Origin: Pelagophyceae sp. CCMP2097
Taxonomy: Eukaryota > Sar > Pelagophyceae
Assembly (NCBI GenBank): GCA_026770575.1
Contig: MU657483.1
Coordinates: 47,661-58,445, forward strand
DNA length: 10,785 nt
Reading direction: 5' to 3'
The first letter of the stretch is position 1. Each line of letters opens with the position of its first letter. A program made the translations under genes and the position numbers. Below are positions 1 through 6,936 of the stretch, piece after piece. Below the pieces are notes generated by a model. It was given only the letters and a program-made list of their open reading frames with translations. It did no database searches and was not told where the DNA came from.

Positions 1-304
1 AGCAACTCGGCCGATTCAGCGATTGGTGGTTGATGCGATTGCTAAATTTGGGAGTGGAGGTCGAGCAGGAGCCTCATTGGAATCATCATAGAAGAAGTTT
101 TTGGTCACAGCTTCGAATCTGGTCGGCCGCAAAAAAAAGAAAAAAAGAAATAGCTCAATAAGAAATAATAAAATAAAATAAAGATAAGGAGAATTTGAAG
201 GTTCAGCGATAAGTTAAATAATTTTAATTATTTACGTGGGCATTGCAATGGGATTTGGCTGTAACCTTCGGGTCCTCCGTGTGCCTCCGACGCGCTCTTG
301 TAAT
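1..304 (+). mobile_element. tRNA-derived SINE-like element, copy 1 (5' end may lie outside the window)
   Basis: The head contains an A-box-like stretch (GATTGGTGGTTGATGCG, 21-37) and a B-box-like GCTTCGAATCT (110-120), the two internal RNA polymerase III promoter blocks of tRNA genes. The order A-box, CTAAA anticodon-loop-like stretch, B-box resembles a Ser/Leu-type tRNA, but no acceptor stem forms, so this is not a working tRNA. An A-rich stretch (about 129-190) and a tRNA-unrelated body (about 205-304) follow. The whole unit matches the inverted copy at 8801-9015 with small indels: this copy has about 15 extra bases between the boxes and a longer A-rich stretch. Homology ends abruptly at about 304 in both copies, which marks the 3' end. 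A short non-autonomous retroposon is the best reading. The promoter boxes are visible; the tRNA-Ser/Leu ancestry is inferred. Confidence 0.68.
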
Positions 305-694
305 AGCATAAATTCAATATAATTTCAATAACCAATATTAATGCGTTCTGTGGAGTTTCAGGATATTTGGTATTCAAGTTCATGTTTCGGGTTTCAGAGT
401 TCGGAGTTCGGGCCGATAGGAAATCGCCAGTCGGGTGTCCTGATAGGAAATCCACTGTGCCCCACTCCAAGAAGGGACCCCGCCGAGAAGCGACCCCCGC
501 TGCCCTTGCTGTTGCCGCGGCCCTTGCCCTTGCTCCCGTGGCCAAGAGGGAGGACCCCAAAAGCGCCGGCGTGCCAATTTGCCGGAACGGAATTCCGTTG
601 CGATTCCGAGGATTTGATCGAAATGGAATACCGTAAATCTAAGTCCAGCAGTCCCTTTTCCGGAGGTCGCGATAGAAGATCTCAATAACCCAGT
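305..694. other. Unassigned intergenic stretch
   Basis: No convincing gene is seen. Open frames exist on both strands, but they have low-complexity Arg/Pro/Ala composition and no recognisable motif. A short direct duplication, GATAGGAAATC, occurs at about 415 and 441, and an alternating TTCGG/TTCAG motif runs through 359-410. The 470-560 part is GC-rich and the ends are AT-rich, which suggests a mosaic of repeat fragments. Confidence 0.5.
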
Positions 695-721
695 TGTGTC
701 TGTCTGTCCGTCTGTCTGTTT
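695..721. repeat. TCTG-type tetranucleotide microsatellite
   Basis: Imperfect (TGTC)n run with one TCCG interruption. A complementary, interrupted CAGA/GGAC run lies at 9041-9090 beside the second SINE copy, so this motif may have travelled with a SINE head. Confidence 0.75.
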
Positions 722-929
722 CTAATTACTGACTATAGCAAAGAACAGGGAGCATTCGCAAAAAGGAAATGGAGGAAGGAGAAGAGCGGCGGCGGGCAGG
801 CGTCAGAACACCAATAAGCAGCCACAGCCGCCTAGCCGCGGCCGAAGAAGGTGTCGCCGCCGCCGCCGTGGGCGTTTTGCCCGGTCGCGCGTTCGCACGC
901 GTGCTCCCGCGCGTCTTGCCGCGCGCTGT

Positions 930-1195
930 CTATTACGCAGTTCCATCCGTGCGGAACCATTTCGCCGACAGTGCAACTAGGAATTCCAATGCAGCATGCT
1001 GCTGCGCGGGGTTGCGCGGGTGGCGGGGGGCTTGGGCCGGGTCTGCCGGTCCCTTCTTCGCCGCTGCGCCATCGCCACCGAAATAGGACTTAACCTAAGC
1101 CAACCTACTCGCCTTTCAGAGAGCCCTCTAAACGACTGTGTCGAAGTACCAAAGGCGCCCTCCGGGGTCTGCAGTACCTCCGGTGCGCCAAGGTC
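930..1195 (+). repeat. Dispersed GC-rich repeat family, copy 1 (longest)
   Basis: This block is similar over its 5' part to 4648-4800 (shared GTGCGGAACC, then ATGCAGCATGCTGCTGCGCG-like sequence) and over its 3' part to 5249-5426 (shared GACTTAACCTAAGCC and CCAAAGGCGCCCTCCG, followed by GGTCTGCAGTACCTCCGG). An ORF at 996-1238 begins MLLRGVARVAGGLGRVCRSL, an Arg/Leu-rich start resembling a mitochondrial presequence. The 4713 copy keeps the same MLLR start and length up to that point, but differences between copies are not clearly biased to silent sites, and the 3' part shifts frame against copy 3. It is therefore annotated as a non-coding interspersed repeat rather than a gene. The family is not recognised. 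Confidence 0.72.
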
Positions 1196-1359
1196 CTCAG
1201 GGACGGGCCGCCCTGTGATTTTATTACTATTATTATAGGAATCCTCAGGTAAAGTTTATTATGACAAACAATTTCCGACCTCTTTCGGGCCTCAACGCAC
1301 TTTAAGTTGCTTCTACGAAGACTTAGTAGACTTGTCCCATCAACTCACGCAACCCGCAC
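1196..1359 (+). other. Upstream region of the ZIP transporter gene
   Basis: A short AT-rich patch (TTATTACTATTATTATAGG, about 1220-1238) and an AT-rich stretch at 1253-1275 precede the gene. No canonical TATA box at a fixed distance and no clear regulatory palindrome is visible. The promoter presumably lies here, because repeat copy 1 ends just upstream, but no element can be assigned. Confidence 0.35.
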
Positions 1360-1368
1360 GCCACCATG
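1360..1368 (+). promoter_or_regulatory. Kozak-type translation start context
   Basis: GCCACC directly precedes the ATG at 1366, the optimal eukaryotic initiation context. This supports 1366 as the start over the upstream ATGs in other frames at 1307 and 1332. The N-terminus it gives is a plausible signal peptide. Confidence 0.8.
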
Positions 1369-2892
1369 TGCCGCCTCGCGCTCCTCGCCTGCATCCTCCT
1401 CCGCGGCGCCGGCGCCAACGACCGCGGCGCCGGCGCCAACTCCCGCCTCGCGACCGACCGCAAGGACCGCTTGGCGGCCGGCCTGCAGCTCCGTTCGGGC
1501 GTGGAGATGCTGGCCGGCGCCGACGTGCAGCACCGAGCCTTGGACGAGCACGACGAGCACGAGGAGGACGGCCACGACGAGCACGAGGAGGACGGCCACG
1601 ACGAGCACGAGGGCCACGACGAGCACGAGGAGGACGGCCACGACGAGCACGAGGAAGACGGCCACGACGAGCACGAGGAAGACGGCCACGACGAGCACGA
1701 GGAGGACGGTCACGGCGAGCACGAGGAGGAAGGCCACGACGAGCACGAGGGCCACGACGAGCACGACGAGGAGGGCCACGACGAGCACGACGAGCACGAG
1801 GGTCACGACGAACACGACGAGCACGACGAGCACGGCGAGGGCGGCGGCTCGAAGAGCCCGAACCGCGCCCGCGCGTGGCGCAACTCGATGATCGCGTCGC
1901 TGCTGCTGACCGCGGTGACTGCGGTTGGCGCGTTCATCCGCCTCCCGTTCGCGGGCGCGCTCGAGGAGACGGCGGCCACGGTGGCGCGCATCTCGCTCCT
2001 CTCGTCCGCGTTTGCCTGCGGCGCGATCCTCGCGACGGCCGTGTTCCTCATCTTGTTTGAGTCGACGCACCTCATCAGCGCGCGGTGGCAGGAGGAGTCG
2101 CAGACTGCCTGGCGGTGCGTCCGAGCACGGCTCTCCGGCGCAGGGGGGTCCTCGACGGCGCCCCGGGACGCCTCGTTTCACGCCGAAACTAGGTTTGGGG
2201 CCATGATTCTCGCCGGCTACGGCGCGGGGATGCTGACCGCGCTGCTGGCGCCGCGCGCGCCGGCCCAAGTCGCCGAGGCCGAGGGGGCACAGCTGACGCA
2301 CGTCCGCGCCGCCGGCTCGGCGGCCCTGACCAACGGCGACGAGGAGCTTGCTGCAACCAAGCTTGACGAGTTGGTTCCGGCCAAGTCGGTGGACAGAGCC
2401 TTTGTCTTCACGATCTTCTTCGGCGACTTTATCCACAACCTCGTCGACGGCATCTTCATCGCAAACGCGTTTTTGGACTGCCGGCAGACGCTAGGGTGGA
2501 CAGTCACTACTGCCACAATCGCACACGAGGTCGCGCAGGAAGTCTCGGATTTTTTCCTCTTGATCACGAGGGGCGGCCTCAGCGTGCCCAAGGCCCTCGC
2601 CGTCAACATGGTCAGCGGCTTATCCACCTTCGTTGGGGCCGCCGCCTTCCTCTGGTCGGAACCGGGCGAGGGCAGCCGCGGCCTCCTCCTCGCCTTTTCC
2701 GGCGGCGTCTACATCTACATCGCATGCACCGAGGCCGCGGAGAACGTTGTGCACAACCCATCGATTTCGCTGTGGGACCGCGCGCTCGCCATGTTCTGCT
2801 TCATCGCCGGCGCCGTGGCGATTGGCCTCGTCCTCTTGGACCACTTGCACTGCGAAGCCAAAGAAGGCGGCGGCGACGGCCACGGGCATTAA
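1366..2892 (+). CDS. ZIP family (LIV-1-like) divalent metal transporter with His-rich N-terminus
   Basis: 508-residue, apparently intronless membrane protein predicted to move Zn2+ (possibly Fe2+ or Mn2+) into the cytosol from outside or from an organelle. A signal peptide (residues 1-17) leads to an acidic/His repeat region (about 60-157) and then eight predicted membrane segments near 174-198, 205-236, 277-296, 346-371, 376-401, 409-431, 438-462 and 472-492. Family signatures are HNLVDG in segment 4 (H357, N358, D361) and HEVAQE in segment 5 (H387, E388, E392, with D395 after it), the positions that form the binuclear metal site in ZIP proteins. The second His of the usual HExxHE is Gln here. 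The segment 3-4 loop (297-343) is not His-rich, unlike many ZIPs; the His cluster is N-terminal, with a short GHGH at the C-terminus. Codons are strongly G/C-ending. No neighbour is functionally linked. Family assignment is firm; substrate and membrane are inferred. Confidence 0.94.
   Translation: MCRLALLACILLRGAGANDRGAGANSRLATDRKDRLAAGLQLRSGVEMLAGADVQHRALDEHDEHEEDGHDEHEEDGHDEHEGHDEHEEDGHDEHEEDGHDEHEEDGHDEHEEDGHGEHEEEGHDEHEGHDEHDEEGHDEHDEHEGHDEHDEHDEHGEGGGSKSPNRARAWRNSMIASLLLTAVTAVGAFIRLPFAGALEETAATVARISLLSSAFACGAILATAVFLILFESTHLISARWQEESQTAWRCVRARLSGAGGSSTAPRDASFHAETRFGAMILAGYGAGMLTALLAPRAPAQVAEAEGAQLTHVRAAGSAALTNGDEELAATKLDELVPAKSVDRAFVFTIFFGDFIHNLVDGIFIANAFLDCRQTLGWTVTTATIAHEVAQEVSDFFLLITRGGLSVPKALAVNMVSGLSTFVGAAAFLWSEPGEGSRGLLLAFSGGVYIYIACTEAAENVVHNPSISLWDRALAMFCFIAGAVAIGLVLLDHLHCEAKEGGGDGHGH
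1546..1845 (+). repeat. In-frame 24-bp tandem repeat encoding HDEHEEDG units
   Basis: This stretch encodes residues 61-160 of the ZIP protein. The basic unit is eight codons (His-Asp-Glu-His-Glu-Glu-Asp-Gly), with shorter HDEHEG and HDE units mixed in, and about 27 histidines in 100 residues. All length changes are multiples of three and the frame is never broken. The unit gives alternating His and carboxylates, typical of extracytoplasmic metal-gathering tails in LIV-1 ZIPs and similar transporters. Unit number is likely to vary between strains because of the near-identical DNA repeats. Confidence 0.9.
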
Positions 2893-4313
2893 AAGCAGCC
2901 CTACTCCCGCGATTCAGCAACAAGGACGAGCCCGGCGGACAAGGCGCCCCGGGGCGGATATCGGCACCTGGACCCGACGGGCCTTATCTTAGATTCTAAC
3001 TAACATGTTCCCTTTTTGTCGACGTGTTCCAAATTTGTTCCCTTTGACCTTTGCCCTCGCGTGTGCCTTGCAACCTTGCGACTTGCAGCATTCAAGGAAC
3101 ACTTGAGTTTTGCACAAAGCTGTGTCCGCCCGATTCCGATTCGATCCGCCCGATTCCGCAACACTTAAAAAGGAATTATAGTGCTTCCTGCCGCGCGCGT
3201 CGAGACCATGCCAGCATGTGCCGTAGCCTTACCCCGCTTAAGGTGGGGCAAAATCAATTGCAAGTTTTTTTTTGATTTTGGAACATTTCAGAGAAGGCCT
3301 CGTAGGGCAAACTTCACGGTGGTGGGCCGTGCGCCATGCACCAGCTGCGGACCTGAGGGCTGTGCATCCTACTGGCGCGGCATCAGATTGGCGGAGCCGC
3401 CAAAGGATAGCCTCTGGAGTGCGCGAGAACGCAGCGAACACGTGACTCAAAAATACTGCTTGATGCGGTGGGTCCGCGCGACGCGACGTGCGAAGATAGT
3501 ATACCCAATTTTGCGTAGTGAACTGGCCAAGTTGTAACACTACGTGGTCCGCAGGTCAAACCATCGGTGCGCGTCGAAATATCGGCAGGCCAATCTTCAG
3601 CGTGGCCTCTTCGCGTGGGTAACAGTTGCCGGAATGAGTCAATCTTAGAGCTGAAGCCGGTTACCACACTACAGTACACCCTTTTGACGACGCGCTGCCG
3701 CGATCGCAGACTCAATCTCCTAGTCTTTGCCGTTGGGCACACTCTATTGTGTGGTCGTCACCAAAAACCATTCTCGGTTCGTCTCTGCGCGTAAAAATAG
3801 TGTACCCAATTTTAGGTCATGTCTCGGATCGGGTACTCACGCGGGCGCCTGCAAAAGGATGACGTCAAACTCGACCGATTCGCCTCGTTTCATGCTGCGA
3901 CGAAGAGGCAACGTGCCACTTTATTAATTAGGGCTCGTAATCGTTGGAATCGGGGTTTCGGTGCGCGAGGCTTGGTCGGTGGGGTCAGTGCACCACCCCG
4001 AGGGGCCATGCCACCGAGGGGAGCATCTCCAACGTCGGGTTTGGTCGATAACAAAACTGCAGAAAGTCAATAAGAGCTTTAAAGATTTTATTAAATCCTA
4101 GTTATGGTCCTCAAACTCAAAAGAGTGCCCCCCCCCCGGGGAAGCCCCTGAGACGCGATAAAGATTCGGAATGGTGCGTGTCATCATATAGTGAGGCAGG
4201 GGGCATCACGTCGCCCGTCGCAGGGCAAAAGCGCGCCCTAGAGCCCGGTTTTACTTCAAAAAGTCTCGCTGCTCACGAATTTGCTGTCGGCGTCGCGCCG
4301 TTTTAAAACGTGG
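2893..4313. other. Gene-less region with 3' flank of the ZIP gene
   Basis: The first roughly 100 bases should hold the 3' UTR, but no AATAAA signal stands out. A short hairpin-prone stretch (CAAAATCAA paired with TTGATTTTG around a poly-T run) sits at about 3249-3281, next to an inverted CCCCGC/GGTGGGG pair. An ORF at 3181-3537 has no recognisable motif and no clear codon bias, so it is not called. A run of C followed by G lies at 4127-4140. A phrase at about 4085 (TTAAATCCTAGTTATGG) resembles 6514-6532 (TAAAATCCTACTTATGG), hinting at old repeat remnants. Otherwise nothing assignable. Confidence 0.5.
3496..3813 (+). repeat. Pair of 17-bp direct repeats about 300 bp apart
   Basis: ATAGTATACCCAATTTT at 3496-3512 and ATAGTGTACCCAATTTT at 3797-3813 differ at one base and are separated by 301 bp. 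They could be flanking or terminal sequence of a small degraded element between them, but no inverted termini are obvious. Function unknown. Confidence 0.4.
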
Positions 4314-4315
4314 TA

Positions 4316-4645
4316 CAACAGTTCCCACTTTATTTCCGAAAGTCCAAAAACCAATAGCATCGGCCAAAAGCAAAAGCAAAAGCAAAAATCCAATATCCAA
4401 AACTAGAGATGCCAAAATCTCAAATAATGCAGATATTTAAAGATTAAATAAAATTTCTAAAAGTCTTATTTTTGAGAATTTGTGCTCAAAAGTTTGGAAA
4501 TAGATTTGATAAAATCCTAAATATCCGCCTTATTGAGATTTTGACATGTCTTTGGTTTTGGATATTGGATTTTTATTTTTGCTTTTGCTTTTGCTTTTGG
4601 CCGACGATTTGGTTTTGGACTTTCGGAAAAAATTGGGAAATGCTG
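4316..4645. mobile_element. Foldback MITE with TA flanks (Tc1/mariner-like size and target)
   Basis: A 330-bp, almost fully palindromic element. The left arm begins CAACAGTTCCCACTTTATTT, and the reverse complement of the right end is CAGCATTTCCCAATTTTTTC. Both arms then run into CCGAAAGTCCAAAA, CGGCCAAAAGCAAAAGC repeats, and CCAATATCCAAAAC. The arms meet near 4480 in TGAG/CTCA. TA dinucleotides flank both ends (4314-4315 and 4646-4647), as expected for a TA target duplication. There is no coding capacity. The arms contain three AAAAGC units. The class is inferred from the TA target and structure; without a transposase match it could be another TA-inserting group. Confidence 0.78.
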
Positions 4646-4647
4646 TA

Positions 4648-4800
4648 ATTCGCAGTTTATACTATACGTGCGGAACCTTTCTCCAGAAGAGCGAGACCCA
4701 CGCCCATGCAACATGCTGCTGCGCGCGGATGCGAGGGTGGCGCGAGGATTGGCCCGGTTGTGTCGCTCCGTCCTTCAACGCAGCTTCATCGCAGCCGCTG
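4648..4800 (+). repeat. Dispersed GC-rich repeat family, copy 2 (5' part)
   Basis: Homologous to 940-1085: shared ATTCGCAG at the left edge, GTGCGGAACC, then ATGCAACATGCTGCTGCGCG. It begins directly after the right TA of the MITE, so the MITE may have inserted into this repeat copy. It loses similarity after about 4800, where a different tandem repeat begins. Confidence 0.68.
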
Positions 4801-5324
4801 ACCCCGTAGCGGGTGCCCGAGTGGCAAGCCTGAATGGCTCAAACCCCTTAGTGGGCGCCCGAGTGGCAAACCCCGTTGTGGGCGCCCGAGTGGCAAGCCT
4901 GAATGACTCAAACCCGTTAGTGGGCGCCCGAGTGGCAAACCCCGTTGAAGGCGCCCGAGTGGCAAGCCTGAATGGCTCCAGTGACCCCGAGTGGGACGAC
5001 GCCCGAGCGGCATGCCCGAATGGCCCCAGTGATTGTGAACCCGTTGTGGTTGTTGCCCCAGCGGCAAAGATGACGTGCGAGTGGCGCGCATGTGCTCGGA
5101 GGAACTCTGCGTTCAAGAAGCATAGTTTCCCGCACCGGTCGGCCAGGCTTGGATTCGCGTGGCGCTCCTCTCCGCGCTTGTGTTCCCGCACGCGCCGCAG
5201 CCGCCGCGCGCGCATGCGCCGTCACAGCAGAGCGCGCCGGCCGACCAGGCGCGGGGCTTGGGCCGGGTGTGCCGGTCCTTCTTTCGCCGCTGCGCCATCA
5301 ACATCGAAATGGGACTTAACCTAA
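4713..5324 (+). CDS. Uncertain ORF with Arg/Leu-rich start and in-phase GARVA repeats
   Basis: 204 codons from the ATG at 4713 (an in-frame ATG also exists at 4668). The first 25 or so residues (MLLRADARVARGLARLCRSV and onward) are basic and amphipathic, like a mitochondrial presequence. Residues about 33-100 are tandem GARVASLNGSNPLV and GARVANPVV units whose spacing is always a multiple of three bases. The C-terminal third is Arg/Ser-rich and overlaps repeat copy 3 in a different frame from that copy's own ORF, which argues against a real gene. The tandem repeat alone keeps several frames on both strands open, so openness is weak evidence. Function is not recognised; it may be an ORF created by repeats. 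Confidence 0.22.
   Translation: MLLRADARVARGLARLCRSVLQRSFIAAADPVAGARVASLNGSNPLVGARVANPVVGARVASLNDSNPLVGARVANPVEGARVASLNGSSDPEWDDARAACPNGPSDCEPVVVVAPAAKMTCEWRACARRNSAFKKHSFPHRSARLGFAWRSSPRLCSRTRRSRRARMRRHSRARRPTRRGAWAGCAGPSFAAAPSTSKWDLT
4815..5007 (+). repeat. Compound minisatellite, 42+27-bp units (69-bp higher-order period)
   Basis: The core GCCCGAGTGGCAA recurs at 4815, 4857, 4884, 4926 and 4953, spaced 42, 27, 42 and 27 bp, with a diverged unit at 5001 after 48 bp. The long units carry GCCTGAATGGCTCAAACCC and the short ones CCCCGTTGTGGG-like sequence. All spacings divide by three. Alternation of two unit types shows that a 69-bp dimer was amplified. Confidence 0.88.
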
Positions 5325-5426
5325 GCCAGCCAACTCGCGTTTCGAAGTGTTCTCTACTTAGAGCTAAGCGACTGCACCAACATACCAAAGGCGCCCTCCG
5401 AGGGTCTGCAGTACCTCCGGTGCGCC
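5249..5426 (+). repeat. Dispersed GC-rich repeat family, copy 3 (3' part)
   Basis: Closely matches 1017-1195: GGCTTGGGCCGGGT, TTCGCCGCTGCGCCATC, GGACTTAACCTAAGCCA and CCAAAGGCGCCCTCCG are shared with scattered substitutions. It has CTCCGAGGGTC where copy 1 has CTCCGGGGTC, a one-base indel that breaks any shared reading frame. Together with copy 2 it covers the full repeat with about 70 bp of overlap, so 4648-5426 may be a rearranged or partly duplicated element containing the minisatellite. Confidence 0.72.
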
Positions 5427-5640
5427 ATGGTAATACTAATACCGCAAATGAAGTATTGCGGTATGTCCGTTAGGAGGCCGCAAGGCCGCAGACCGCAATC
5501 CTTAGGAATTCCTATACCGCATAAAATTCCGTATATTATTCAGGCTCTTAGGAATTCCTATATCTTTCCTAGTGACGAGGAATTGGCGAGGGGTAATTTC
5601 GAGATAATCGAGTTTGAATGTTAGCGCCTCCAAATCGAGC
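5427..5640. other. Short AT-rich gap with a hairpin and a duplicated palindrome
   Basis: ATACCGCAA (5439-5447) pairs with TTGCGGTAT (5456-5464) across an 8-base loop. The palindrome TAGGAATTCCTA occurs twice (about 5503 and 5550) inside the direct repeat CTTAGGAATTCCTATA, and again at about 8562. No gene is seen; these are probably remnants of small inverted-repeat elements. Confidence 0.5.
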
Positions 5641-5699
5641 GGTGGGGTCGGCCCCGGATCCGCGGAGGCTGTCGCGATGGCGGCGCTGTCGGTGGCGCT

Positions 5700-6224
5700 C
5701 ACGCCTGGGGTTACAACCAGCTGCGTGAGCTGAAAGCGCTCCGAGACGAAGGCACTCTCTACCAAGGCGACTACGGCGTTTATCGCGCGAGCGCATTCGC
5801 AGCGCACGCCGACCCGTTCGCCGGCGCGGCGGCCATGGCGAGAACCCCAGGGCTCGCTGCCGCGGCAATCGCCGGCGCCGCGCCGCCGGCGCCGCCAGCG
5901 GCGCGCAAGGCCACCACGAAGCGCTGCGACGCGCGGCAGTCGAAAGCTCAACTCGTCGCGGCCGGTGCCGCAGCAGCGCGGGCACGTCGCACGCGCGGAT
6001 CGTCGCGCCGCGCTTCTCGCACGACCACGGCGACCGGCCGAGTGCCCGGCGCGCGCGCACGCGCCCTCATTGCTCCAGGAGCCTACATGCGAACTGTCCC
6101 CAACCTTCGTTCCTACTGTCCCCAGCCCACATCTTGGGCACATCTCAACGACGGCGACGAGCTTGAGGGCACGGACGCCGCCGTTCGATCGGACTTGAGC
6201 TCCTCTATGCGAAACAGTAGCTAA
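5700..6224 (+). pseudogene. Protein-like ORF lacking an upstream start; weak SHOCT-like helix pair
   Basis: The frame is open from after the stop at 5622 to TAA at 6222. It reads HAWGYNQLRELKALRDEGTL, then YQGDYGVYRASAFAAHADPF, then an Ala/Arg-rich linker, and ends with a polar tail containing LNDGDELEGTDAAVRSDL. The first part has normal composition and G/C-ending codons. The pattern LxxLKxLRDEGxLxxxxYxxxRA resembles the SHOCT short oligomerisation motif, where a LRDxGxL turn joins two helices; this match is from memory of the motif and weak. No in-frame ATG precedes it (the first is at 5835, after the motif), so it is either a downstream exon with a 5' exon elsewhere or a truncated pseudogene. 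The antisense frame (to 5508) is also open and partly protein-like, so the strand is not certain. Confidence 0.36.
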
Positions 6225-6257
6225 GTCAAATTGTTCCGTTGCCTCATCCCCAGTAAC

Positions 6258-6813
6258 GGGTTTGGTATAAACTGTTTATCACAATATCCATGGATGTCCC
6301 ATTCTGCGGTACGGACACGGAGGGGGGGGGTCTGGGACCCTCCCCCCCACCCCCGGTGGGCTAACAGGAGGTCGACTTTTGGACAGGGTGCGACTTGGGG
6401 GGGGGGGGTCCAGACCCTCCCCCGCTCGTCCACGACACGCGTCGCGTAAGCTCCCCCCCACCGAACGATTCGGAACGAAGGTCGACTTTTGGACAGGGCG
6501 CCCTGTAAAGCATTAATAAAATCCTACTTATGGCCTTTTTGAAAATTATGTCTCGGTGCGAGCACGACCCTCGTCCCGCGAGTCATTCAGCAACGTTATG
6601 TGGCGCCTGTGGCACGTCGCGCGGGTCTTTTCCAGGGTCCGACACTCCGTTGGGGGGGGGGTCCACGACCCTCCCCTCCCCCACCGAATTTGCGGGCCGA
6701 GCCGCGCGGGGAGGGTCTGCGACCCCTCCCTCCCCACCTACCGAAACCCTTCCCCCTGACCCTCCGTGTCCGTACCGCAGAATGGGACGTGGATATATTG
6801 TTATACCAAACCC
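6258..6813. mobile_element. Inverted-repeat element rich in G-tract/C-tract palindromes
   Basis: The ends are inverted: GGGTTTGGTATAA (6258-6270) against TTATACCAAACCC (6801-6813), and a perfect 29-bp pair at 6296-6324 and 6760-6788 (GTCCCATTCTGCGG...; ...CCGCAGAATGGGAC). The interior holds four modules of a G-run, GGTC, 3-5 bases, GACC and a C-run at about 6322-6349, 6397-6423, 6652-6682 and 6708-6737. No ORF of note. The right end is shared with the left end of the next element (6801-8686). The superfamily is not recognised and no target duplication is clear. Non-autonomous DNA transposon or foldback element is the best reading. Confidence 0.68.
6369..6501 (+). repeat. Direct repeat of a 23-bp motif, 110 bp apart
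   Basis: AGGTCGACTTTTGGACAGGG occurs at 6369 and 6479, each followed by a TGC/CGC trinucleotide. Both copies sit between G/C-tract modules inside the inverted-repeat element, as if module plus spacer were duplicated together. Confidence 0.82.
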
Positions 6814-6936
6814 TAAAAACTAGTCCGGGCCTTTTTGGGGGCTTTTCGCTGGTTCCCGTCGGGTTTTTCGATAAACCCCGCCGGCTTCTGCTGGCAGGCC
6901 TCGCTTTTTTAGTGACCCCCCAAAATCGGTACCTCC

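Noticed and set aside
110..120. Functional tRNA gene at the window start
   Set aside because: A and B boxes are present, but no acceptor stem or cloverleaf can be drawn and the unit continues into a tRNA-unrelated body.
1307..2060. ORFs in the other two plus frames across the ZIP repeat (Thr-rich 194 aa; Arg-rich 242 aa)
   Set aside because: They are shadows of the in-frame 24-bp repeat: low complexity, no motif, and the third frame has a Kozak start, signal peptide and ZIP motifs.
1345..2436. 363-aa minus-strand ORF opposite the ZIP gene
   Set aside because: Its VLVVLVVA repeats are the antisense of the His/Asp/Glu repeat in GC-rich DNA; no independent motif or start context.
3181..3537. 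118-aa plus ORF in the gene-less region
   Set aside because: No motif, mixed codon use and an overlapping minus ORF of similar length; not distinguishable from chance.
5502..6143. 213-aa minus-strand ORF with the protein-like segment AINAVVALVESAFVSERF
   Set aside because: Considered seriously, but its N-terminal half is Arg/Gly low complexity and its C-terminus runs into AT-rich repeat DNA. The opposite plus frame has richer composition and a motif-like pattern, so the plus strand was preferred at low confidence.
6807..6819. CCCTAAA-like telomere motif in the element termini
   Set aside because: Single CCCTAAAAAC occurrences at element ends, not an array.
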